Shown: piece after piece, positions 6,618-14,138 of the stretch
Position numbering within the stretch: position 1 is the first letter of the stretch
Layout: the number at the start of each line of letters is the position of its first letter
Assembly: GCA_913062735.1 (NCBI GenBank)
Contig: CAJXWI010000015.1
Span: 1-14,138, forward strand
DNA length: 14,138 nt
Reading direction: 5' to 3'
Origin: an uncultured Arcobacter sp.
GTDB lineage: Bacteria; Campylobacterota; Campylobacteria; Campylobacterales; Arcobacteraceae
The notes under the pieces: generated by a model
What the model saw: only the letters and a program-made list of their open reading frames with translations
Told to the model about the DNA's origin: nothing
The model's database searches: none
Position numbers and translations under genes: made by a program

Positions 6618-6669
6618 GTATTACAATTTATTCACTAAAAGATTTCATTATATTAAAAGGATTTCACCC

Positions 6670-7932
6670 ATGAGTTACATAACAAGCAAAACACTACAAG
6701 AAGCGGATGCAGAAGTATTTTCATTTATAGAAGATGAATTAGTAAGACAAACCAATCACTTAGAAATGATTGCAAGTGAAAACTTTACAAGCCCAGCAGT
6801 AATGCAAGCAATGGGTTCAGTATTTACTAATAAATACGCAGAAGGTTACCCATATAAAAGATATTATGGTGGCTGTGAAAATGCAGATAAAGTTGAACAA
6901 CTTGCAATTGATAGAGCCTGCGAAATTTTCAAATGTTCTTATGCAAATGTACAGCCTCATTCAGGTTCTCAAGCAAATGGTGCTGTATATGCAGCATTAA
7001 TTAAAGCAGGTGATAAAATTCTTGGTATGGACTTATCTCATGGAGGACATTTAACTCATGGTTCTAAGCCTTCTTTTTCTGGTAAAAACTACTCTCCTTT
7101 TTATTATGGAGTAGAATTAGATGGAAGAATTAATTATGATAAAGTTTTAGAAATTGCAAAAATTGTACGTCCTAAAATTATTGTATGTGGAGCTTCTGCA
7201 TATGCTAGAGAAATTGACTTTAAAAAATTCAGAGAAATTGCGGATGAAGTAGGAGCTATTTTATTTGCTGATATTGCTCATATCGCTGGACTTGTAGCAG
7301 CTGATTTACATATGAGTCCTTTTCCTTATGCAGATGTAGTTACAACTACAACACATAAGACGCTAAGAGGTCCAAGAGGTGGAATGATTCTTACAAATGA
7401 TGAAGCCATTGCTAAAAAAATAAACTCTGCTATTTTCCCAGGATTACAAGGTGGACCACTGATTCATGTAATTGCTGGAAAAGCAGTAGCATTTGGTGAA
7501 ATTCTTAAACCAGAATGGAAAGACTATGCACAACAAGTTATTAATAATACAAAAACAATGGCAGAAGTATTTATCAAAAGAGGATATGATATAGTAAGTA
7601 ATGGAAGTGATAATCACTTAATACTAGTATCGTTTTTAAACAATGATTTTTCAGGAAAAGAAGCAGATGCTGCTTTAGGAAATGCTGGAATTACTGTTAA
7701 TATGAATACAGTACCAGGTGAAACAAGATCTCCCTTTGTAACATCAGGAATTAGAGTAGGAAGCCCTGCTTTAACAGCACGAGGAATGAAAGAAAAAGAG
7801 TTTGATATTATTGCAAATTATATGTGTGATATTTTAGATGATATTTCAAATACTAAATTACAAGAAAAAATTAAAGAAGAAGTAAAAGTTCTTGCAAGTA
7901 ATTTTGTTATTTATACTCAAAGTACGTACTAA
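6670..7932 (+). CDS. glyA: Serine hydroxymethyltransferase
   Basis: This cytoplasmic PLP enzyme converts serine and tetrahydrofolate to glycine and 5,10-methylene-tetrahydrofolate, the main one-carbon source. From ATG6670 it is 420 residues, the family norm. Visible motifs are LEMIASENF (31-39), [15 protein letters not shown] (54-68), HSGSQAN (97-103), the PLP-ring Asp D201 in DIAHIAGL, the PLP-binding lysine K230 in [14 protein letters not shown], and [14 protein letters not shown] (359-372). The frame stays open for 18 more codons to ATG6616, but AAAAGGA lies 8 nt before ATG6670 and conserved sequence begins there, so the shorter start is chosen. It heads a likely operon that includes pdxJ and pdxA, which supply its cofactor pathway. 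Confidence 0.97.
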   Translation: MSYITSKTLQEADAEVFSFIEDELVRQTNHLEMIASENFTSPAVMQAMGSVFTNKYAEGYPYKRYYGGCENADKVEQLAIDRACEIFKCSYANVQPHSGSQANGAVYAALIKAGDKILGMDLSHGGHLTHGSKPSFSGKNYSPFYYGVELDGRINYDKVLEIAKIVRPKIIVCGASAYAREIDFKKFREIADEVGAILFADIAHIAGLVAADLHMSPFPYADVVTTTTHKTLRGPRGGMILTNDEAIAKKINSAIFPGLQGGPLIHVIAGKAVAFGEILKPEWKDYAQQVINNTKTMAEVFIKRGYDIVSNGSDNHLILVSFLNNDFSGKEADAALGNAGITVNMNTVPGETRSPFVTSGIRVGSPALTARGMKEKEFDIIANYMCDILDDISNTKLQEKIKEEVKVLASNFVIYTQSTY

Positions 7933-7942
7933 AAGAAACAAT

Positions 7943-7958
7943 AGCGGGGGAACCTGCT
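7943..7958 (+). other. RNA hairpin with a GNRA (GGAA) tetraloop between glyA and the SPOR gene
   Basis: AGCGGG (7943-7948) and CCTGCT (7953-7958) form a 6-bp stem with one G-U pair closed by GGAA. It is strikingly G/C-rich for this genome and lies in the 49-bp glyA-SPOR gap. No U-tract follows, so it is not a usual terminator. A role in mRNA processing, stability or translation is inferred. Confidence 0.45.
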
Positions 7959-7981
7959 TGATTAAAATATAAAGGTTTGTT

Positions 7982-8845
7982 ATGGAAATCAAAGGTAATA
8001 ATTTTATTAAGAATGTACAAATCAAACAGGAAAAAGATCAAATTCAGCAGCGTTTGGATGAAATAGAACAAGAGAATCCAAGCATGCAAGAAAACTCAAG
8101 CTTCCAAAATGAAATGAAAAACATTGATATTGAAGAAAAAGAACTGGGCGATATTATGTTAGATAATCAAGCACCTAGAACGCAAAGCGCAAAGAAAAAG
8201 AAATACATTGTATTGGGTTTAATTTTAATTGTATTGTTTTTATTAACTATAGTTACTATTAAATTATTAAGCACAGATGAGTCAACAGATAACTCTTTTG
8301 TAGAACCTATTCAAGAAGAGATTTCACAAGAAGAAGTACTTAATAATGATAATATCGAAGAACAATATCAAAAAATAATTAATCAAAAACTGCAAAATAT
8401 TAAAGACAAAAATGTCAAACTAAATGATTCAATTAATATAGAAAAAACACAAGCCGATGAAATAAAATTGGTGAAAAAAGTAAATGCAGTTGAAGTAAAA
8501 AAAGTAAAAGAAATCAAAAAAGAGATTATGGAAATAAAAGAAGAAAAAGTTTTTGTTCCTAAAGTAAAAAAAGTGATTAAAAAAGTTCTTAAAAAAACTC
8601 CTATCAGCAAACCTTCTGGTTATTTTGTTCAAGTGGGTTCATTTACTAAACAGCCTTCAGTTAAATATTTAAATAATATCACTAAACAAGGTTATGAATA
8701 CAGATTGTATGAAGTGCTTGTAAAAGGAAAAACCTTTACAAAAGTATTAGTAGGACCATATAATAATAGAAGCGATGCTAAAGCAAATTTAAAATCAATT
8801 CAAAACAAACTTAAAAGTTCTGGTGCGTGGATTATAAAGATATAA
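7982..8845 (+). CDS. SPOR-domain, single-pass membrane protein
   Basis: The 287-residue protein has a charged, helical cytoplasmic N-terminus (1-~70), a basic stop KKKK at 71-74, one membrane helix (~75-96), a long periplasmic Lys/Glu-rich linker (~100-208) and a C-terminal SPOR domain (~212-287). The SPOR domain shows GYFVQVGSF at 213-221 and the KVLVGPY strand at 254-260. SPOR domains bind septal peptidoglycan lacking stem peptides, so the likely site is the division septum, as for FtsN- or DedD-like proteins. The low-complexity linker suggests a flexible spacer across the periplasm. The ribosome binding site is AAAGG, 6 nt before the ATG. It lies between two metabolic genes, 49 bp after glyA and 17 bp before trpE. 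Specific partners are unknown. Confidence 0.88.
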   Translation: MEIKGNNFIKNVQIKQEKDQIQQRLDEIEQENPSMQENSSFQNEMKNIDIEEKELGDIMLDNQAPRTQSAKKKKYIVLGLILIVLFLLTIVTIKLLSTDESTDNSFVEPIQEEISQEEVLNNDNIEEQYQKIINQKLQNIKDKNVKLNDSINIEKTQADEIKLVKKVNAVEVKKVKEIKKEIMEIKEEKVFVPKVKKVIKKVLKKTPISKPSGYFVQVGSFTKQPSVKYLNNITKQGYEYRLYEVLVKGKTFTKVLVGPYNNRSDAKANLKSIQNKLKSSGAWIIKI

Positions 8846-8862
8846 ATACAAAGAAGAAATGA

Positions 8863-10275
8863 ATGAATAAAATATATACAAAAACGCTGTTTTTAGATCA
8901 ATTTACGCCCGTTTCTATTTATGCGAAAATTAAAAAACTTTATCAAGATGAAATTACTTTTCTGTATGAAAGTACAATAAACTCAAGCGTAGGAAACTAC
9001 TCTTATATTATTATAGGAGCAAGAGAACGTGTTTGGCATATAAACAATAAAAGTTACTTTTTAAATGAAGCTGGCATTACAAAAGAAGTAGCTTCTAATC
9101 CATTGAAATTTTTACAAGAATATTATAAAAATTTTGATAAAGAATTTTACAAAGAACAATCAGTAAAACTGGGAATTGGGTTAATTGATGGTTTTATTGG
9201 AAATGTGGGTTATGATATTGGAAAAGAGTTTGAACCCTCTTTAAAGCCTTTTATGGATGATTTAGAAGACAAACTTAACATTCCTGACCTTGATTTGATA
9301 CGCCCTAAAATAATCTTAGGATTTTCTCATAAAACATCAAAACTAGTTATGATAACTTCTGTTAAATCTTGCGAAAAAGACTTAGAGAAAATAGAAGAAG
9401 AATTGAATTCATCCTATTCATTTACTCCTTTAGGAAAAGCCACTATTCACAATGTTGGAGAATTTGCTTTTTCTAAAGAAAAGTTCTTTGAAATGGTTGC
9501 CACTAGCAAAAAAAGAATCAAAGCGGGTGATATATTCCAAATTCTTATGTCTAATCGTTTTACGCAAAAAGCCACAGTAGATCATTTGAGTTTTTACAGA
9601 GCCTTACGCTCAAAAAACCCAAGTCCATATTTGTTTTTTCTCCAATATGAAGATTTTTCAATTGCAGGAAGTAGCCCCGAAGTAATGATACGTTTAGTAG
9701 ATGGGCATATGTTATTACGTCCAATTGCAGGTACAAGAAAAAGAGGTACTACTCTTGAAAAAGACTTAGAACTTGAAAAAGAACTCTTAGCTGATCCAAA
9801 AGAGAGAGCTGAGCATATTATGTTGGTTGATTTAGGTAGAAATGATGTTGGACGTGTTGCAAAAGCAGGAAGCGTAACAGTAAGTGATTTAATGCGAATT
9901 GAAAAATATTCTCATGTAATGCATATTGTTTCTGATGTAGAAGCTCTAATTGATCCACAATACGATATGTTTGATTTATTTCAAGCTACCTTTACAGCAG
10001 GAACTATGACGGGAGCTCCAAAAATAAAAGCCATGGAATTAATAGCCCAGTTTGAAGGAATTAAAAGAAACTTTTATTCTGGTTCAATTGCTTATTTTGG
10101 TTTTGATGGAAATATGGACTCAGCTATTACTATACGAACCACATTTTTAACAGAAGATACAATTATTTTTCAAGCAGGAGCTGGTATTGTTGCTGATTCT
10201 GTATCCCAGCTTGAATATGAAGAAGTACATAATAAACTTGCTGCAAATATTGCAACACTGAAAGATTTATCGTAA
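8863..10275 (+). CDS. trpE: Anthranilate synthase component I
   Basis: It converts chorismate to anthranilate, the first tryptophan-specific step, with ammonia from a TrpG amidotransferase. The 470-residue length and motifs fit: NPSPYLFFL (252-260), PIAGTRKRG (287-295), AEHIMLVDLGRNDVG (316-330), GTMTGAPK (380-387), GNMDSAITIRT (416-426) and the metal-binding EYEE (451-454). Ala in PIAGT (residue 289) points to TrpE; aminodeoxychorismate synthase PabB normally has Lys there (PIKGT). LYES at 34-37 resembles the LLES tryptophan-feedback motif, so allosteric inhibition is likely. No trpG or other trp gene is in the window, so the partner must be encoded elsewhere. The gene starts 17 bp after the SPOR gene with an AAGAAG site. 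Confidence 0.9.
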   Translation: MNKIYTKTLFLDQFTPVSIYAKIKKLYQDEITFLYESTINSSVGNYSYIIIGARERVWHINNKSYFLNEAGITKEVASNPLKFLQEYYKNFDKEFYKEQSVKLGIGLIDGFIGNVGYDIGKEFEPSLKPFMDDLEDKLNIPDLDLIRPKIILGFSHKTSKLVMITSVKSCEKDLEKIEEELNSSYSFTPLGKATIHNVGEFAFSKEKFFEMVATSKKRIKAGDIFQILMSNRFTQKATVDHLSFYRALRSKNPSPYLFFLQYEDFSIAGSSPEVMIRLVDGHMLLRPIAGTRKRGTTLEKDLELEKELLADPKERAEHIMLVDLGRNDVGRVAKAGSVTVSDLMRIEKYSHVMHIVSDVEALIDPQYDMFDLFQATFTAGTMTGAPKIKAMELIAQFEGIKRNFYSGSIAYFGFDGNMDSAITIRTTFLTEDTIIFQAGAGIVADSVSQLEYEEVHNKLAANIATLKDLS

Positions 10276-10304
10276 AATAATCTTTCTTAAAAAAAGGAAA
10301 AAAC

Positions 10305-11087
10305 ATGGAACTAGGTGTAAATATTGATCATATTGCAGTATTAAGAGAAGCAAGAGCTATTAATGACCCAAGCCCACTAGATGCACTTAGCGTTTGTAAG
10401 TTTGCAGGAGCTTCTCAAATTACCATACATTTAAGAGAAGACAGACGTCATATACATGATGATGATGCTGCTGCTATTATAAAACACTCTACTTTACCTG
10501 TAAATTTAGAATGTTCAATTAATGAAGATATTATCAACATCGCTTGTGACTTAAAGCCTGCAAGAGTAACATTGGTTCCTGAAAACAGAGAAGAAGTAAC
10601 TACTGAAGGTGGCTTGGATTTAAAAAGCAACTTTGATAAAATAAAAAAAGTCATCAAAACCTTACATGAACATGAAATTGAAGTTTCATTATTTATTGAT
10701 CCTAACAAAGAAATGATACAATTATCAGAAGAGTTATTAGTGGAGTGGATTGAGCTTCATACAGGAAGTTTTGCAAATATTTATGCCATGTTACATGGAA
10801 ACTTAAGCAATAGTCATCACAGTATAAAAGAATTAGAACTTCCAAGAAATGATTTAAAAATCAAACTTCAAAAATCTATTAATTCTATTAGCAAAGCATC
10901 TAAACAAGCCCATAAATTAGAATTAAAAGTAGCAGCAGGGCATGGTTTAAACTATCAAAACGTACAAGAAATTTCACGTATTGATTATATTGAAGAATTA
11001 AATATTGGGCAAAGTATAATAGCACGTTCTGTATTTTCTGGTTTACACAAGGCAATTATTGATATGAAAGAACTTATAGAAAAATAA
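10305..11087 (+). CDS. pdxJ: Pyridoxine 5'-phosphate synthase
   Basis: This cytoplasmic enzyme condenses 1-deoxyxylulose 5-phosphate with the aminoacetone phosphate made by PdxA, giving pyridoxine 5'-phosphate in the DXP-dependent vitamin B6 route. At 260 residues it has family length. Motifs in order: GVNIDHIAVLREAR (4-17), TIHLREDRRHI (40-50), NLECS (67-71), ELHTG (150-154), AAGHGLNY (210-217) and ELNIGQSIIARSVF (231-244), which line the TIM-barrel active site and phosphate sites. The ATG has a strong AAAAAAGGA site. It lies 29 bp after trpE and 16 bp before pdxA, the usual pdxJ-pdxA pairing. Confidence 0.97.
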   Translation: MELGVNIDHIAVLREARAINDPSPLDALSVCKFAGASQITIHLREDRRHIHDDDAAAIIKHSTLPVNLECSINEDIINIACDLKPARVTLVPENREEVTTEGGLDLKSNFDKIKKVIKTLHEHEIEVSLFIDPNKEMIQLSEELLVEWIELHTGSFANIYAMLHGNLSNSHHSIKELELPRNDLKIKLQKSINSISKASKQAHKLELKVAAGHGLNYQNVQEISRIDYIEELNIGQSIIARSVFSGLHKAIIDMKELIEK

Positions 11088-11103
11088 GCTTAAAAGAGCA
11101 GTT

Positions 11104-12021
11104 ATGAAAAATATTAAAAAGAAAATTGCAATTTCAATTGGAGATTTAAATGGAATTGGCATACAAATTATTTTATCACAGCATAAAATAATCTCAAACT
11201 TATGCCAGCCAATTTACTGTATTAATAAAAACATGTTAGAACAAGCAAGTTCTTTATTAGACATTCCTATTCCTGAGGATTTTATTTTACATGAAAGCAA
11301 GGGTGATTTTAAAATCAAACCTTCACGTGTTTCTAAAAAAGCAGGCTTATACTCTTATATTTCTTTTCTAGATGCTATAAGCCTTAGTAAAAGTGGTGAA
11401 ACCCATGCTTTAGTTACCTTACCCATTAATAAAGAATCTTGGAGTAAAGCAGGTATAACGTACAAAGGTCATACAGAAGTACTAAGAGATATATTTAAGA
11501 AAAATGCCATTATGATGTTGGGATGTGAAAAAATGTTTGTCTCTTTGTATACAGAACATATGGCACTAAAAGATGTAATAAAAGAAATCAAAACTAAAAA
11601 GATATTGACTTTTTTACTTAATTTTTATGAATGTGTAAAAAGTGATAATATCGCCGTTTTAGCATTAAATCCACATGCCAGCGATAATGGTGTTTTAGGA
11701 AATGAAGAAAAGTACATAATAAAAGCCATAAAAAAAGCCAATAAAATTCTAAAAAAAGAAGTATTTAAAGGCCCCTTAGTTCCTGATACTGCTTTTTCAC
11801 CTGCTAATAGAGCAAACTTCACTTATTATGTTGCTATGTACCATGACCAAGGTTTAATTCCATTAAAAGCATTATACTTTGATGAAAGCATCAATATATC
11901 CCTTAATTTACCCATTATTAGAACCTCAGTGGATCATGGAACTGCTTTTGATATAGCGTATAAAAATAAAGAACTAAACAGCAAATCTTATATAAATGCA
12001 GTAAAAGAAGCTATAAGATAA
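11104..12021 (+). CDS. pdxA: 4-hydroxythreonine-4-phosphate dehydrogenase
   Basis: This NAD-dependent enzyme oxidises 4-phosphohydroxy-L-threonine; the product decarboxylates to the aminoacetone phosphate used by PdxJ. Likely divalent-metal ligands are H152 (TEHMALKD), H247 (MYHDQGL) and H278 (SVDHGTAFD). Other conserved parts are YKGHTE (120-125), LNPHASDNG (188-196) and GPLVPDTAF (223-231). The N-terminal loop reads GDLNGIG instead of the widespread GDPAGIGPE, and the 305 residues are slightly shorter than the ~330 typical of proteobacterial enzymes; both fit a Campylobacterota-type PdxA. The stop codon is followed directly by the ATG of the next gene, indicating coupled translation. Confidence 0.95.
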   Translation: MKNIKKKIAISIGDLNGIGIQIILSQHKIISNLCQPIYCINKNMLEQASSLLDIPIPEDFILHESKGDFKIKPSRVSKKAGLYSYISFLDAISLSKSGETHALVTLPINKESWSKAGITYKGHTEVLRDIFKKNAIMMLGCEKMFVSLYTEHMALKDVIKEIKTKKILTFLLNFYECVKSDNIAVLALNPHASDNGVLGNEEKYIIKAIKKANKILKKEVFKGPLVPDTAFSPANRANFTYYVAMYHDQGLIPLKALYFDESINISLNLPIIRTSVDHGTAFDIAYKNKELNSKSYINAVKEAIR

Positions 12022-13086
12022 ATGAAAACATTAGAAGCTTGTTATGAAGTAAACTTCTCTAAAGTTAATTTTTTGGAGAGAAAAACAAGAATCAAAGACA
12101 ATTATACTTTATTAATTGGCCCTCCAAAAGCAGGGAAGAGTTTTCTTATTTATGATTATTTAAGTTTAGAAGATGAAAAATCTTATTTATATATTGATTT
12201 TGAGAATTTTAAAAATACCCAAATTAATGTAAAAGATTTAAACTCTTTTATTGAAGAAAAAAATATTACAATTCTTGTATTAGAAAATTTTACTTTTGAT
12301 TTTGAGCTTCCAACATGTAAAAGTATTATTATTACAAGCAGTGTAAGAGCACAAGAAAAAGGTTTTAAAACCCTTATTTTAATGCCCTTGGATTTTGAAG
12401 AGTACTTGCTTCATGAGCACAAACATCAAAATACAACAGGAGCTTTTAATCAGTTCTTAAAATTTGGAAATATTCCACAACTTATTAATATAGAAGAGTT
12501 TTCAAAAGAACAAAGTCTTCAAAATATTCTCAAACTTTATGCTAAAAATGAAACTGAAATTAATATTTTAAAACTTTTATTTTCAAATATTGACGAAAAA
12601 AAATCTGTTTACCAACTCTATTTAGTGATGAAAAAAGAATATAAAATCTCAAAAGATAAATTTTATGAATATTGCAGAAAATATGAAAACAATCTTTTAA
12701 TCTTTTTTATTGAAAAATACGAACAAGAAAAAGCAGTGAAAAAACTTTATTCCTATAATCATGCATTTTTACCTGCAATTTCACATAATAAAAAGTTCAA
12801 AAATGAATTTTCTAATATGATATTTTTAGAACTCTTTACACGCTACAAAAATATCTACTATTTAGACAATATAGATTTTTATTTACCGCAAAATGACACC
12901 TGTATTTTATCTATTCCATTTTTTAATCCCTTTTTGATTAAAAATCTGCAAAAAAAGCTCTCTCCTCTAATAAAAAAATACGATTTAAAAGAAATATTTA
13001 TTATTAGTATTGGAAATACAGAGTATTTTACTTGTGAATCAATTGATATTCAAGTTCTACCTTTTTATGAATGGGCAGTCCTATAA
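12022..13086 (+). CDS. AAA_14-like ATP-binding protein of unknown role
   Basis: The 354-residue protein has a clear P-loop, GPPKAGKS at 33-40. A Walker-B-like strand ILVLENF (84-90) carries Glu where the usual Asp-Glu pair would be. A sensor-1-like strand SIIITSS lies at 101-107. The stretch LMPLDFEEYLL at 120-130 matches the position and style of the LxPLSFxEFL segment in AAA_14/DUF4143 ATPases. The second half (~165-354) is helical then beta-rich and ends in a short nuclease-like fold region (KEIFIISIG, then IQVLPFYEWAV), as in many DUF4143 proteins, but I see no intact catalytic triad. It starts at the base after the pdxA stop and is probably co-transcribed. Homologs are usually labelled 'ATP-binding protein', and no function can be given. 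Confidence 0.75.
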   Translation: MKTLEACYEVNFSKVNFLERKTRIKDNYTLLIGPPKAGKSFLIYDYLSLEDEKSYLYIDFENFKNTQINVKDLNSFIEEKNITILVLENFTFDFELPTCKSIIITSSVRAQEKGFKTLILMPLDFEEYLLHEHKHQNTTGAFNQFLKFGNIPQLINIEEFSKEQSLQNILKLYAKNETEINILKLLFSNIDEKKSVYQLYLVMKKEYKISKDKFYEYCRKYENNLLIFFIEKYEQEKAVKKLYSYNHAFLPAISHNKKFKNEFSNMIFLELFTRYKNIYYLDNIDFYLPQNDTCILSIPFFNPFLIKNLQKKLSPLIKKYDLKEIFIISIGNTEYFTCESIDIQVLPFYEWAVL

Positions 13087-13108
13087 AAGCAAGCTTCTTG
13101 ATTTACTT

Positions 13109-13874
<766 letters not shown>

Positions 13875-13892
13875 ATTTATTAAAGGATTAAT

Positions 13893-14108
13893 ATGAGATT
13901 AGAAGAAAGAATGGCAAATGCCTTAGAAAAAGTTGACAATGACAGATATATTTTAGCATTAGCTGTAGGTCAAAGAGCAGATGAATTAAGTAAGGGTGCA
14001 AAACCTTTATTAGAGAAAAATACTTTAAATATGAAATATACTGATATCGCAATTGATGAAATTGCTACTGGTTTATTACAAATTGATGGATTGGTTGATA
14101 AAAGATAA
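13893..14108 (+). CDS. rpoZ: RNA polymerase omega subunit
   Basis: This small subunit (71 residues) helps fold and assemble the beta' subunit. The N-terminal MRLEERMANALEKVDNDRY matches the conserved omega helix, followed by LALAVGQRADELSKGAKP, where AxxRAxEL is the family hallmark. The tail KYTDIAIDEIATGLL corresponds to the conserved IAxxEIxxGxL segment. AAAGGA lies 5-10 nt before the ATG. It is probably co-transcribed with pyrH. In related genomes spoT commonly follows; here the remaining 30 bases show no start of it. Confidence 0.95.
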   Translation: MRLEERMANALEKVDNDRYILALAVGQRADELSKGAKPLLEKNTLNMKYTDIAIDEIATGLLQIDGLVDKR

Positions 14109-14138
14109 TTCCAACTATTAACTAAATTTAATACTAAG

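Noticed and set aside
6616..6669. Upstream 18-codon extension of glyA
   Set aside because: It is not SHMT-like, overlaps the likely promoter, and ATG6670 has the AAAAGGA site.
6541..6669. Possible glycine, THF or other riboswitch before glyA
   Set aside because: The leader is AT-rich with no recognisable conserved aptamer core, so I cannot support one.
7921..7930. AGTACGTACT palindrome at the end of glyA
   Set aside because: It is a 10-bp palindrome within the last codons (QSTY stop) with no flanking structure; most likely chance.
7907..8089. Minus-strand 60-codon frame across the glyA-SPOR junction
   Set aside because: It is low-complexity, overlaps two real genes and has no recognisable domain.
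8383..8632. Two overlapping minus-strand frames rich in Phe
   Set aside because: They are antisense shadows of the Lys/Glu-codon-rich linker of the SPOR protein: poly-A-rich codons read as Phe-rich in reverse. They have no plausible start context.
8863..10275. Identification as PabB (aminodeoxychorismate synthase)
   Set aside because: The PIAGT motif has Ala in place of the PabB Lys, and NPSPYLFFL and GNMDSAITIRT are of the TrpE type.
10448..11822. Minus-strand frames at 10448-10708 and 11625-11822
   Set aside because: They are shadows of pdxJ and pdxA, whose conserved motifs occupy the same bases.

Overview
The window is strongly AT-rich and reads as a chromosomal piece of a Campylobacterota bacterium, most likely an Arcobacter-like lineage. 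The main reasons are the order glyA / SPOR protein / trpE / pdxJ / pdxA / small ATPase / pyrH / rpoZ, the Lys/Asn/Ile-rich proteins, the DLNGIG form of the PdxA N-terminal motif, and the AAAGGA-type ribosome binding sites. This assignment comes from memory of gene order and protein style, not from a search.

Left part (1-600). A 104-codon minus-strand frame joins the first ~57 residues of an ExaC-like NAD aldehyde dehydrogenase to the last ~50 residues of a KdsA-type KDO-8-phosphate synthase. The join lies inside an Ala-rich microhomology, and GC content steps up across it. It is either a real deletion/recombination scar or an assembly chimera. Next to it, in a divergent promoter region, are four 11-bp direct repeats.

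Middle-left (597-3180). A soluble FIST-domain histidine kinase overlaps an OmpR/PhoB-type response regulator by 4 bp, and the pair ends in a perfect palindromic terminator. The regulator class binds 11-bp-spaced direct repeats, so the upstream repeats are a good candidate for its operator. Regulated genes would be the system itself and the divergent aldehyde dehydrogenase.

Middle (3200-6470). A convergent four-helix membrane protein has membrane-associated histidines and probably starts at an internal GTG. It is followed by a large cytoplasmic ankyrin-repeat protein and a LysE/RhtB-type exporter. These look like accessory genes.

Right part (6504-14138). Two hairpins precede a housekeeping run: glyA, a SPOR-domain membrane protein, trpE, pdxJ, pdxA and an AAA_14-like ATPase, all on the plus strand with gaps of 0-49 bp, so probably one operon. 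PdxA and PdxJ act in sequence to make pyridoxine 5'-phosphate, the precursor of the PLP that GlyA needs. A short intergenic region with a hairpin and an extended -10 promoter then leads into pyrH and rpoZ. No tRNA, rRNA, CRISPR array, insertion sequence or phage gene was seen.
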